This document shows positions 1-7,755 of a DNA stretch of 64,000 nt, one piece after another. Position 1 is the first letter of the stretch, and every line of letters starts with the position of its first letter. The stretch is from Deferribacteres bacterium (GTDB taxonomy: Bacteria > Zhuqueibacterota > Zhuqueibacteria > Zhuqueibacterales > Geothermadaptataceae). Position numbers and translations under genes: made by a program. The stretch is from NCBI GenBank assembly GCA_020633655.1, contig JACKDF010000002.1, forward strand, positions 124,001 through 188,000, read 5' to 3'. Under the pieces are notes generated by a model, which had not been told where the DNA came from, made no database searches, and saw nothing but the letters and a program-made list of their open reading frames with translations.

Positions 1-359
1 CAATCGAATACGAAAGTCATGAATTTTCCCGTCTGGGCAGCGTTGTGACCAACCTCGGTTATTCCGACTGGGCAACAACGGATATTGCGACGCCGGGTGA
101 AGTGTGGTACCGCCTAAACCGTCGTGGACCGGACTTCCTCATCGAATCCTCTATCGACGGAGCAGTATTTCAACAGATGCGCATTTTTCATCTCCACAAA
201 CTGGGTGAGACAACGGAGCACATGGGGAAACACAATCCACCGCTTCCACCTGAAATGCCTGTTCGTTTTGGTCTGTATGCTTGCAGTCCGTTAGAATCCT
301 CCTTCACTGCGATTTTTGATAAAATGCGACTGGAAGAATGCCAGTGGCAGGCTCATTAG
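1..359 (+). CDS. DUF1349 (concanavalin-like) protein, C-terminal part
   Basis: The reading frame is open from base 3, so the gene begins upstream of the window and only its last ~118 residues are present. An internal GTG at base 45 is not a credible start because the conserved sequence runs through it. Residues reading SRLGSVVTNLGYSDWAT followed by WYRLNRRGPDF and a late FGLYACSP stretch match the DUF1349 / 'regulation of enolase protein 1' family, a jelly-roll fold with a concanavalin-like shape. Members bind or act on sugars by inference only; no catalytic role is established. It converges on a GH172 gene, which fits a carbohydrate context. Confidence 0.75.
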   Translation, partial: IEYESHEFSRLGSVVTNLGYSDWATTDIATPGEVWYRLNRRGPDFLIESSIDGAVFQQMRIFHLHKLGETTEHMGKHNPPLPPEMPVRFGLYACSPLESSFTAIFDKMRLEECQWQAH

Positions 360-401
360 TAGCGGATGTTGGTTTTTAAAGGGTAAAGACACAGGATAAA
401 T

Positions 402-542
402 CAATCGCAAATCGATTGCAATTCAACATTTTTAAGTAAAAGAACACGTACAAGTTTGTAGTAATGGCTTTAGCCTTTTTCAATTAGAGAGACTAAAGTC
501 TTGTTTATCACAATTGTAAGGACTGATGTTGATTTGCGATTG
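402..542. repeat. 141-bp element with perfect 12-bp terminal inverted repeats
   Basis: CAATCGCAAATC at 402-413 is the exact reverse complement of 531-542. The interior carries a second, weaker symmetry (GGCTTTAGCC and AGACTAAAGTC around 465-500). It fills the space between two convergent genes, so it could be a non-autonomous mobile element (MITE) or a long terminator-like hairpin. Confidence 0.5.
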
Positions 543-556
543 CTTTCGTAAGCTTG

Positions 557-1708
557 TTACTTCTTCTTTCCCTCCAAAACAAGTTTATCATTTGGCGGCA
601 ATTCAGGAAATGGATTGTGTGGCTCAAGCTGGTACCAGTAAGCGACAGAAGCCAGATCGTCCTGCAAGGGCAGATAATGACCGGTGGAATCCCAACCTAT
701 GCTCTGTATCATCACCCTCAAATCGCTATCGAAACGAATTGGATCCGTAATGTGCCAGCGGTATTGTCCGAATGCATCAATCAGGTCACCGATTTTTTCG
801 TCAATCTGATAAAAACCGGTGTAGGGGCTGCTGAATTCACTATAAACCATTCTGCCGTCGATCTCACGGTCGTCGTAGCCGTAGGAACCGCAAAAATAAT
901 CTTCTTCTCCAGTACCACAAATCGTTGGAAAATCCTTGTCGCCATCCATATAAAACTTGATTTCGCCTTCTCCCCACCAGCCGGGACTGCGTGCGCCGTG
1001 GGCAAGGTAAGTCCCAACGTATTGCCCTTTGCCTTTGATGCCATCAACAATTGTGTAGACATCTTTAAATGGCAGACGATTGACACGGCGAAACTGTGCA
1101 TGAAAATAAGCTGTAGCATCATCGACCTCTTGCAAAGTATAATCGATGGAATAGTACAACGTTGCTCTTTTGCTGTTTTTATTTTCCATGGTGACTTTGC
1201 ATTTTTTGCGGAAAGGCATTTGCCAGTAGGAGTTAAATCCACTGCGAGGATTGACACAAATAGCCAGGGAGCTGATCCGTGGTTCATTTTTCATGCCCCA
1301 GCCGGCAGCAAAAAAATCCCCAACGGGCACTTCGATGGAGGGTTCTTCTTCATCATCCCAATAAAAACGTAAAATCATCAGACGGTAGTCGCCAACCGGG
1401 GTCATCCATATATGGTTGATGACACCCGGGCCGGTGATTTCACCCAGTGTGAATGTTTCTCCAGGCTGAATTCGAATATAGGGATTCACCTTCCAGGTTT
1501 GCCCCAAATTTTCTGCTGCGCGGGCTGCCGTGCCTTCTTTTAACGTTGCCATGCCTCCTTTACCTTTTTCCCCCGTGAAATTTTCCGGACTAATCGAACG
1601 GGTTTGCGCTTTGTTCAGCTCGTAAAGGTTCTGCATGGCATTTCCCTGGGCGAACAGATTGAATTGGAGTACAAAACCGGATAAAATCAGATAAAACAGT
1701 AAACGCAT
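557..1708 (-). CDS. Exported GH172 / DUF2961 glycoside hydrolase
   Basis: A 383-residue protein with a Sec signal peptide (residues 1-20, ending near LFAQG). The body matches DUF2961, now glycoside hydrolase family 172, whose characterised members act on difructose anhydride or alpha-D-arabinofuranosides. Recognisable stretches are GEITGPGVINHIWMTP (~90-105), VPVGDFFAAGWG (~126-137), NSYWQMPFRKK (~159-169) and GTGEEDYFCGSYGY (~265-278), the last carrying the acidic residues expected at the active site. Length is normal for a single-domain member. It stands alone on this strand and is read divergently from the CheV-like gene, with ~240 bp between them for two promoters. The precise substrate cannot be deduced. 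Confidence 0.85.
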   Translation of the reverse strand: MRLLFYLILSGFVLQFNLFAQGNAMQNLYELNKAQTRSISPENFTGEKGKGGMATLKEGTAARAAENLGQTWKVNPYIRIQPGETFTLGEITGPGVINHIWMTPVGDYRLMILRFYWDDEEEPSIEVPVGDFFAAGWGMKNEPRISSLAICVNPRSGFNSYWQMPFRKKCKVTMENKNSKRATLYYSIDYTLQEVDDATAYFHAQFRRVNRLPFKDVYTIVDGIKGKGQYVGTYLAHGARSPGWWGEGEIKFYMDGDKDFPTICGTGEEDYFCGSYGYDDREIDGRMVYSEFSSPYTGFYQIDEKIGDLIDAFGQYRWHITDPIRFDSDLRVMIQSIGWDSTGHYLPLQDDLASVAYWYQLEPHNPFPELPPNDKLVLEGKKK

Positions 1709-1945
1709 AAAACACTCCTCACATTTGGTTGTTCACCTGCTTTCTTCATGCGCTGTGTTGTATTCGTGAGGCAGGAGTATTCCCCGCCTGATCCTGGTGT
1801 TAATGAATTAAGCAGTTCAATCTTACTTTTTATATAAAAGTGCATGGATTTATAAAAAATGTCGATCTACTTGAGATGCCCAGGGTAATGGAAAATTCAA
1901 TTACATCAGCACCATTTTCGACTTTATTATTCTTATGGAGAACTT

Positions 1946-2905
1946 ATGGCTACCGAAACAGAAATTCTTTTGGAAACAGGAACCAATGAACTGGAACTTA
2001 TTGAGTTTTTGTTAAAATATCCAGATGAATATGGAAATATGATTGTGCAATCGTTCGGAATTAACGTTGCAAAGGTTCGGGAGATCATTCGGATACCAAA
2101 AATTACAAAGCTGCCGAGTCAACATCCCGCAATTCTCGGCATTTTTAAACTGCGTGATGAACTTATACCTGTGCTGAATTTGGCAGATTGGCTTTATCAC
2201 TATGATCATCGGGATGAAAAACAGAAGCTTATTGTCACCGAATTCAACACCATAAAAGTTGGTTTTATCGTTCATGATGTCAACCGAATTCATCGCTTGT
2301 CGTGGCAGGAGGTGGAGTCACCGGACAGCATAAATGAAATGGATATCGATAATTCTTCCATCATCGGTATAATAAAAATGGAGCAGAAAATTATACTCAT
2401 GCTGGATATCGAAAAAATTCTCGCGGAGATTAATCCACAACTGAGTCTCAATGCGATGCATAATGAATTGTTAAATCCAGCCACGGAGCGAAAAATACTT
2501 CTGGCGGAAGATTCCGTTACCATTCGCGCCATGTTGACAGAAAAACTTACCTCTGCCGGATACAAGATCACGTCGTTTCACAATGGTTTGTCTGCCTGGG
2601 AACATCTGGAAGAATTGGCTTCGAGCACGCGTGATATGGATTCGATATTTGCGTCCTATGATGTAGTGATTACCGACATTGAAATGCCACAAATGGATGG
2701 CTACAGTTTGACGAAGAAAATAAAAAGCCATCCTTTGCTTTCCGGTTTGCCGGTGGTCATTTTTTCTTCGATGATTACTGACGATGCCCGGCATAAAGGC
2801 GAGTCTGTGGGGGCGGATGCGCAATACTCCAAACCGCAAATCGACAGCATTTTGGAAGGGATGGAGAAAATAATTCAACAGAGAGATGAGAAAATATCAA
2901 CCTGA
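1946..2905 (+). CDS. cheV: CheV-like chemotaxis coupling protein (CheW + receiver)
   Basis: Residues ~20-165 form a CheW-like coupling domain (KVREIIRIPKITKLPSQHPAILG, split here only by description, is the typical CheW start). Residues ~182-312 form a receiver domain with the acidic pair E188/D189, phosphoacceptor D244 in VITDIEMPQMDG, S274/S275 and K296. CheV proteins couple chemoreceptors to the CheA kinase and tune the response by phosphorylation. No cheA, receptor or flagellar gene is near, so it is an orphan here and may serve a receptor array encoded elsewhere or another CheA-like pathway. A strong terminator follows at 2989, so it is probably transcribed alone. Confidence 0.85.
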   Translation: MATETEILLETGTNELELIEFLLKYPDEYGNMIVQSFGINVAKVREIIRIPKITKLPSQHPAILGIFKLRDELIPVLNLADWLYHYDHRDEKQKLIVTEFNTIKVGFIVHDVNRIHRLSWQEVESPDSINEMDIDNSSIIGIIKMEQKIILMLDIEKILAEINPQLSLNAMHNELLNPATERKILLAEDSVTIRAMLTEKLTSAGYKITSFHNGLSAWEHLEELASSTRDMDSIFASYDVVITDIEMPQMDGYSLTKKIKSHPLLSGLPVVIFSSMITDDARHKGESVGADAQYSKPQIDSILEGMEKIIQQRDEKIST

Positions 2906-2988
2906 CAAATTTTTTCCGGAACATTTCATTTCCCGCAGGGGTTAATAATTTAAACTTTGAACGAGTTTTACTTATACTTCTCCTCCTC

Positions 2989-3026
2989 AGCAAAGAAGGT
3001 CTGTTTCAGACCTTCTTTGCTTTTTA
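2989..3026 (+). terminator. Strong rho-independent terminator after cheV
   Basis: A perfect 15-bp stem (2989-3003 pairing with 3007-3021) with a TTT loop, followed by a T-rich run. It closes the cheV transcript. Confidence 0.9.
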
Positions 3027-3049
3027 TACCAACCTTGAATATTTTCTCA

Positions 3050-3104
3050 AAGTTAATGATGGGCAGGGATGTCTCCTGCGCAATCCCGTGATTTATGAAT
3101 AAAG
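3050..3104. repeat. Dispersed palindromic repeat, family B copy 1
   Basis: Shares GATGGGCAGGG, then a CCTGCGCAATC-type block, CGTG and TTTATGAATAAA with the sequence at 11761-11817 in the same order and spacing. The core is close to self-complementary (GGGCAGG...CCTGC). Confidence 0.6.
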
Positions 3105-3227
3105 CACGTTTTAACAGCCTTAAGTATTTTAATCTCTAATTTTCTCTTGTATATTTTTTAATGAATGGTCATCTTTGACAGATCTATTTAAATACTGTCT
3201 GATTTTTCGATAAATTTTGTTAACCCG

Positions 3228-3332
3228 AATCCTGATGAGCCTGCCGAAATACCCGATTCCACGCTCGAATTAGGGCCCTTCGGCAGGCTCAGGGTCCGAA
3301 TTTGTGTGCTCTTCAACAGTCTCCTCAGGATT
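3228..3332. repeat. Dispersed MITE-like repeat, family A copy 1
   Basis: Ends in near-perfect inverted repeats AATCCTGATGAG (3228-3239) and CTCCTCAGGATT (3321-3332; one mismatch). The interior contains CACGCTCGAATT, GGGCCCTTCGGCAGGCTC and AGGGTCCGAATTTG, which recur at 22.3, 31.7 and 34.4 kb. This copy ends only 29 bp before the start of the PIG-L gene and so lies inside its leader. Confidence 0.75.
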
Positions 3333-3361
3333 TGCCCGACTCATTTCCGGAAGGAAAATTT

Positions 3362-5842
3362 ATGCTTTCCTCTATTCGACGTGCTGTAGTTATCATAACA
3401 ACCGTTTCCCTTTGCCAAAATTTTCTGTATGCACAAAACAAACCTATGGATGCAGCGGAATTGTATAGTGCACTACAGAAACTGAATAAACTCGGCAGTG
3501 TGCTGTATTTTGCAGCCCATCCGGATGATGAAAACAATGCTTTGCTTGCCTACTTTGCCCGGGAGATGAATTTACGCACAGGCTATCTTTCGCTAACACG
3601 TGGCGATGGCGGACAGAATCTCATCGGGAACGAAAAAGGTGCTCTCATTGGTCTTATTCGTACACAGGAATTGCTAAAGGCACGAGGCATGGAGGGGGCG
3701 GAACAATTTTTCAGTCGCGCTATCGATTTTGGCTATACCAAGAGTGAAAAGGAAACACTGGAATTTTGGGACCATGAAAAAGTGCTCGCCGACGCAGTTT
3801 TCGTCATTCGACAGTTTCGCCCGGATATTATCGTCACCCGATTTCCGACCACTGGCGAAGGCGGTCACGGACAACACACGGCCTCTGCCATTATAGCCGA
3901 AGAAGCTTTCGAAGCAGCCGGTGATTTCGACCGATTTCCGGAGCAGTTGCCGTACGTCTCGCCCTGGCAACCGAAGCGGCTGTTTTGGAATGCATGGGAA
4001 CAAGCATTGCTCGCCAAAGGCATCGACGCATCCGAGACACCTGTGCTGGATGTCGGTATCTACAATTCCACTTTGGGAAAATCTTATACGGAACTGGGTG
4101 CAGAGAGTCGCAGCGAGCACAAAAGCCAGGCGATGGGCACAGCAAAACATTTTGGTGAATACCCCAATTACTTCGTCCAGCTTAAAGGCTTGCCCGTCCG
4201 TCGCGATCTTTTTGATGATATCGACACCTCCTGGCGGCGTATTCCCGGCGGGGAAAAGGTAGAATTGCATATTCAGAACGCATTGTCGAAATTTGATCCG
4301 CAGAATCGGCAGGCCATGCTGCCGGATTTGTTGACTGCTTACAAGGCAATGCAAGACTTGGGAAAATCCACCTGGTTGGATTATAAAAAAGACGCGCTTG
4401 CGGGTATCATTCGTGAATGTGCCGGCTTGCATTTTGCAGCCTTTGCCAGCGACTTTGCCATTGTGCCTGGTGGTGAAATCGCGATAACCGCAATGGCCGT
4501 TGCACGCTGTGATTATCAAATAAATCTCGAAAAAGCTGAAATGCTGCAGCCCTCCGTTGAATTTACTGCACAAACGGTCTTGTCCAAAAACACTCCTTAC
4601 ACGCAACAGAGGCATATTACAATACCCGAAAATATGCCGTATTCGCAGCCTTACTGGTTGGCAGAAATTCCACAAGCCGGTGTTTACACGGTGGAAGACC
4701 AGGCTTTAATCGGGCAACCGCAATTGCCGTCGTGGTTGCAGATGCGTTTCGTTTTTACGATTGACGGAACCGAAATTCCCTATACGAAACCTGTGCAGTA
4801 CAAATGGCTGGATCAGCGCGATGGCGAAAAATTCGGTGATGTTGTCGTGGTGCCACCGGTCACTGTGCAGTTCGATGAAAAAGTCCATGTCTTTTCCACC
4901 GCCGATCCTGCTGAAATCCGGGTTACCGTGAAATCGAATGTGGCACAAGCAACAGGTGAGGTAAAACTCGTGGCTCCTGCGAAGTGGCAGGTTTCTTCAG
5001 GCCAGAAGTTTGATCTTGCTGCAAAATATGCGGAACAGAGTTTTCTTTTCACGGTTCAGCCCCCGCACGCTGCCGATATCGCCACCATCAGTGCGATTGC
5101 TTTTTTTCAGGGACAACAATATAACAGGACGCAAATAACCATCGATTACGAGCACATTCCTGTTCAAACCGTACTTCAAGCTGCCGAGCTGAAAAACGTT
5201 CGTGTGCCGCTGGAAAGACGCAAAAAGCTGTTGGGTTATATCGCCGGGGCCGGGGATGAAATTCCTGCCAACCTGCGCTCTATCGGTTATGAGGTCACCA
5301 TGCTCAGTGAAACCGATTTGGAGAAAACTGATCTCAGCCAGTTTGATGCGATCATTGCCGGTGTGCGGGTTTATAATACACGTCCGGAATTAAAACAAAA
5401 AAATACGCGCCTGATGGATTATGTCAAAAATGGCGGGACCTACGTTGTGCAGTACAACACCAGCTACGCACTTGTCACCGAGGCTATCGGGCCATACCCC
5501 ATTACGCTTTCCCACGACCGCATCACCCTGGAAGACGCGCCAATGGCGTTTCTCGATAAAGAGCATCCGGTTTTTAATCGACCAAATAAAATCACCAGCG
5601 AGGATTTTTCCGGTTGGGTGCAGGAACGCGGTCTCTATTTTCCAAACAAATGGGATACACACTATCAACCACTTCTTGCCGGAAATGATCCGGGGGAAGC
5701 ACCGACAAAAGGCAGCCTCCTGTATTCTGCGTATGGTAAAGGCGTTTTTATTTACACAGGTTTATCTTTTTTTCGGGAATTACCAGCCGGCGTACCGGGG
5801 GCCTATCGATTGTTTGTCAATTTGATAGAGGCTGCAAAGTGA
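3362..5842 (+). CDS. Exported PIG-L/LmbE-family deacetylase
   Basis: ATG 3362 follows a GGAAGGA ribosome site and gives an N-terminal signal peptide (cleavage near YAQN, residue ~25); a longer frame upstream would read through a repeat element and is rejected. Residues ~45-290 are a PIG-L/LmbE domain with the zinc motif AAHPDDE (51-57) and a later GEGGHGQH that supplies the third ligand. Family members remove N-acetyl groups from GlcNAc-type substrates. The middle is beta-rich (probably an Ig-like or NPCBM-like region), and the last ~200 residues (from LLGYIAGAGDE) resemble a ThuA/GATase-like flavodoxin fold. This long three-part architecture of 826 residues is typical of periplasmic members in FCB bacteria. 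Its likely target is an amino-sugar glycan. Confidence 0.85.
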   Translation: MLSSIRRAVVIITTVSLCQNFLYAQNKPMDAAELYSALQKLNKLGSVLYFAAHPDDENNALLAYFAREMNLRTGYLSLTRGDGGQNLIGNEKGALIGLIRTQELLKARGMEGAEQFFSRAIDFGYTKSEKETLEFWDHEKVLADAVFVIRQFRPDIIVTRFPTTGEGGHGQHTASAIIAEEAFEAAGDFDRFPEQLPYVSPWQPKRLFWNAWEQALLAKGIDASETPVLDVGIYNSTLGKSYTELGAESRSEHKSQAMGTAKHFGEYPNYFVQLKGLPVRRDLFDDIDTSWRRIPGGEKVELHIQNALSKFDPQNRQAMLPDLLTAYKAMQDLGKSTWLDYKKDALAGIIRECAGLHFAAFASDFAIVPGGEIAITAMAVARCDYQINLEKAEMLQPSVEFTAQTVLSKNTPYTQQRHITIPENMPYSQPYWLAEIPQAGVYTVEDQALIGQPQLPSWLQMRFVFTIDGTEIPYTKPVQYKWLDQRDGEKFGDVVVVPPVTVQFDEKVHVFSTADPAEIRVTVKSNVAQATGEVKLVAPAKWQVSSGQKFDLAAKYAEQSFLFTVQPPHAADIATISAIAFFQGQQYNRTQITIDYEHIPVQTVLQAAELKNVRVPLERRKKLLGYIAGAGDEIPANLRSIGYEVTMLSETDLEKTDLSQFDAIIAGVRVYNTRPELKQKNTRLMDYVKNGGTYVVQYNTSYALVTEAIGPYPITLSHDRITLEDAPMAFLDKEHPVFNRPNKITSEDFSGWVQERGLYFPNKWDTHYQPLLAGNDPGEAPTKGSLLYSAYGKGVFIYTGLSFFRELPAGVPGAYRLFVNLIEAAK

Positions 5843-6078
5843 AATAGTAATCAGGCGGTATTGGTCGCGTGAAAATTTTGGCTTGATGCATAAATTTCCC
5901 CGGCATCAGCACAGTGGATACAGACTCATTAAAAGGATATCAAACCTTTCTAAATGTATTCAGACACAGGGGCAATAAAAAACTCGCAGGTTAGCCTTAT
6001 TGCGTGTACCAATTAATAATTCACCAACGAATTCCCACCTTTATACAAACAAAATCACAAACCTGGAGGGAGTATTTC
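5843..6078. other. Intergenic stretch, nothing recognised
   Basis: No coding frame, repeat shared with the rest of the window or clear terminator was found. Promoter elements of the PorV-like gene are expected here but I cannot assign them. Confidence 0.4.
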
Positions 6079-7110
6079 ATGCGCAAATACTGGTTCTGCG
6101 TATTTCTTGTCGTCATTTCCTTTATTAACCAATGTTTTTCTCAAAATGCCACCGCCCGATTTTTACTGTGGCAGCCCTCAGCGCGTTCGATCGCTATGGG
6201 TGGCGCCGGTGTGGCACTGACTGACAACGCCTTCGCACCGTATTACAATCCCGCATTACTGGGCGTGCAAACGACCCATTACCAGGCAGCGGGGTCCTTT
6301 GGCCGGCCGTATCCGTTCATGCATAATACGGTTTATTCTTTTATGGGAGTCACGCTACCAATTCCCAATATCGGTGTACTGGCACTTTCGACAAATCGTT
6401 ATTGGATTGAACGCCAAGCGATTACAGGTGGTTATATACCAAGCCCAACAGGACTGACCGTGGAAGAAAATTCGTTTTTAAATCCTACACATTGGGATAT
6501 AAAAATTGCATTTGGTACAGAACTAAATGATAACTTATCAATTGGTGGTTCTATGGCGTTGCAACGAATCAATTTCATGGAATATGGTAATAAAAAGCAG
6601 CATGCAAATGAATTACTGCTTGGTTTTGGAATTTTGTATCAAAATCTATTTCCACAATTGAGTTTTTTGATTGATGAAGCATTGCTAAAAGAAAAGAAAA
6701 ATATCAAAAGAGGAATTCAACTTGGATTAGGAATGAACAATGTCGGACCTAAAATAAGTGTTATAGATCCACAAGACAATGACCATCCTCCGACATATGT
6801 AACTCTCGGATTTGCATATGCACCTTTATTTACTCCCCACTTCACTCTGTCCATTCTATCCGATTTTGAAAAACAATTTTTTAATGACGCAATACTGGAT
6901 TATATCCATTGGGGTCAGGAAGCGATTCTTTTCAGTGTATTAGCCTTCAGGGCTGGATACTTCATGGATACCTGCGAACCACATACATCTTACAAGACCA
7001 TTGGAGCAGGATTGATTACAAAATATGCTTCGTTTAACATCGCCCGATATAATCGCAGTTTACAATCAACGTGGCATTTTGATATCACATTTGCAATGGA
7101 GTTAAAATGA
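6079..7110 (+). CDS. PorV/PorQ-family outer-membrane beta-barrel protein
   Basis: ATG 6079 has GGAGGG 8 bp upstream and starts a clean signal peptide (cleavage after CFSQ, residue ~22). Directly after it comes QPSARSIAMGGAGVALTDN with AFAPYYNPALLG, the hallmark start of PorV/PorQ and related OmpP1/FadL-like barrels. In Porphyromonas PorV shuttles type IX secretion cargo; many FCB paralogues have no known role. The 343-residue length suits a 14-strand barrel. Its stop overlaps the start of the next gene (ATGA), so the two are translationally coupled. Assignment to the superfamily is firm; a role in type IX secretion is inference. Confidence 0.75.
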   Translation: MRKYWFCVFLVVISFINQCFSQNATARFLLWQPSARSIAMGGAGVALTDNAFAPYYNPALLGVQTTHYQAAGSFGRPYPFMHNTVYSFMGVTLPIPNIGVLALSTNRYWIERQAITGGYIPSPTGLTVEENSFLNPTHWDIKIAFGTELNDNLSIGGSMALQRINFMEYGNKKQHANELLLGFGILYQNLFPQLSFLIDEALLKEKKNIKRGIQLGLGMNNVGPKISVIDPQDNDHPPTYVTLGFAYAPLFTPHFTLSILSDFEKQFFNDAILDYIHWGQEAILFSVLAFRAGYFMDTCEPHTSYKTIGAGLITKYASFNIARYNRSLQSTWHFDITFAMELK

Positions 7111-7511
7111 AATCAAAACATTTTCTTCCCATAATAATCATGGTTTTGTCCTGCGTTTCAATTTCCTGTTCAGATGATATCTACAGCTCTGGCTATATTA
7201 AAGATGGAAACGAACTTGAAGTAAAAGAAGACATCCCGTTCCGGCTCTCACAAAATAATCCAAATCCATTTACCATTGAGACTTATATCTCGTTTACTAC
7301 CAATCAAAACATGCATTATAAATTGGAAGTATTTACGGAAGATTGGCAACGAGTCGCTTTACTATTAGATGATACGCTAAACACAGGCTCCCACAGATGC
7401 AGGTTTGAGAGGCAAGGTGATAAAGGGAATGAATTACCAAGTGGCGACTATTACTATACATTATCAGCTAATGGAATTACACAAGTAAAAGCTATGAAGC
7501 TGGTAAAATAG
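7107..7511 (+). CDS. Small lipoprotein consisting mainly of a sorting-type (FlgD-like) domain
   Basis: A 134-residue protein with a lipoprotein signal (SISCS, Cys ~21). After a ~20-residue linker comes FRLSQNNPNPFTIETYISF and a C-terminal beta-sandwich ending SGDYYYTLSANG and KAMKLVK, the layout of the type-A C-terminal sorting domain / FlgD Ig-like domain normally appended to secreted proteins. Here the domain is essentially the whole mature protein. It overlaps the PorV-like gene by 4 bp. Either the lipoprotein is a partner of the barrel, or it is the remnant of a shortened cargo protein. Confidence 0.7.
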   Translation: MKSKHFLPIIIMVLSCVSISCSDDIYSSGYIKDGNELEVKEDIPFRLSQNNPNPFTIETYISFTTNQNMHYKLEVFTEDWQRVALLLDDTLNTGSHRCRFERQGDKGNELPSGDYYYTLSANGITQVKAMKLVK

Positions 7512-7755
7512 CTATGCACGATCCATTGAAATTTGTCTCGCATTTCATTGACTCACAACTCTATTCTTAATAAGCATGCAAAAGACGGCTTAATCTCTTT
7601 ATTGGAGCATTGCGAGGATTCCAAAACATCACCCATCCTGCAATCCCGCCGTGCTCTATTTCCTTTCACCCCACCTGAAATCAGTTGCACTTTCCCATCA
7701 AAATAGATATTTTCTCTTAACTTCGGAACTGCTATTCGTTCATAGGAGAGAACCC

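Noticed and set aside
526..1372. Open frames on the plus strand opposite the GH172 gene
   Set aside because: They are antisense to a well-conserved family and show no recognisable features of their own.
3302..3361. Longer start for the PIG-L protein
   Set aside because: The extension encodes family A repeat sequence and would hide the signal peptide; ATG 3362 has a good ribosome site.
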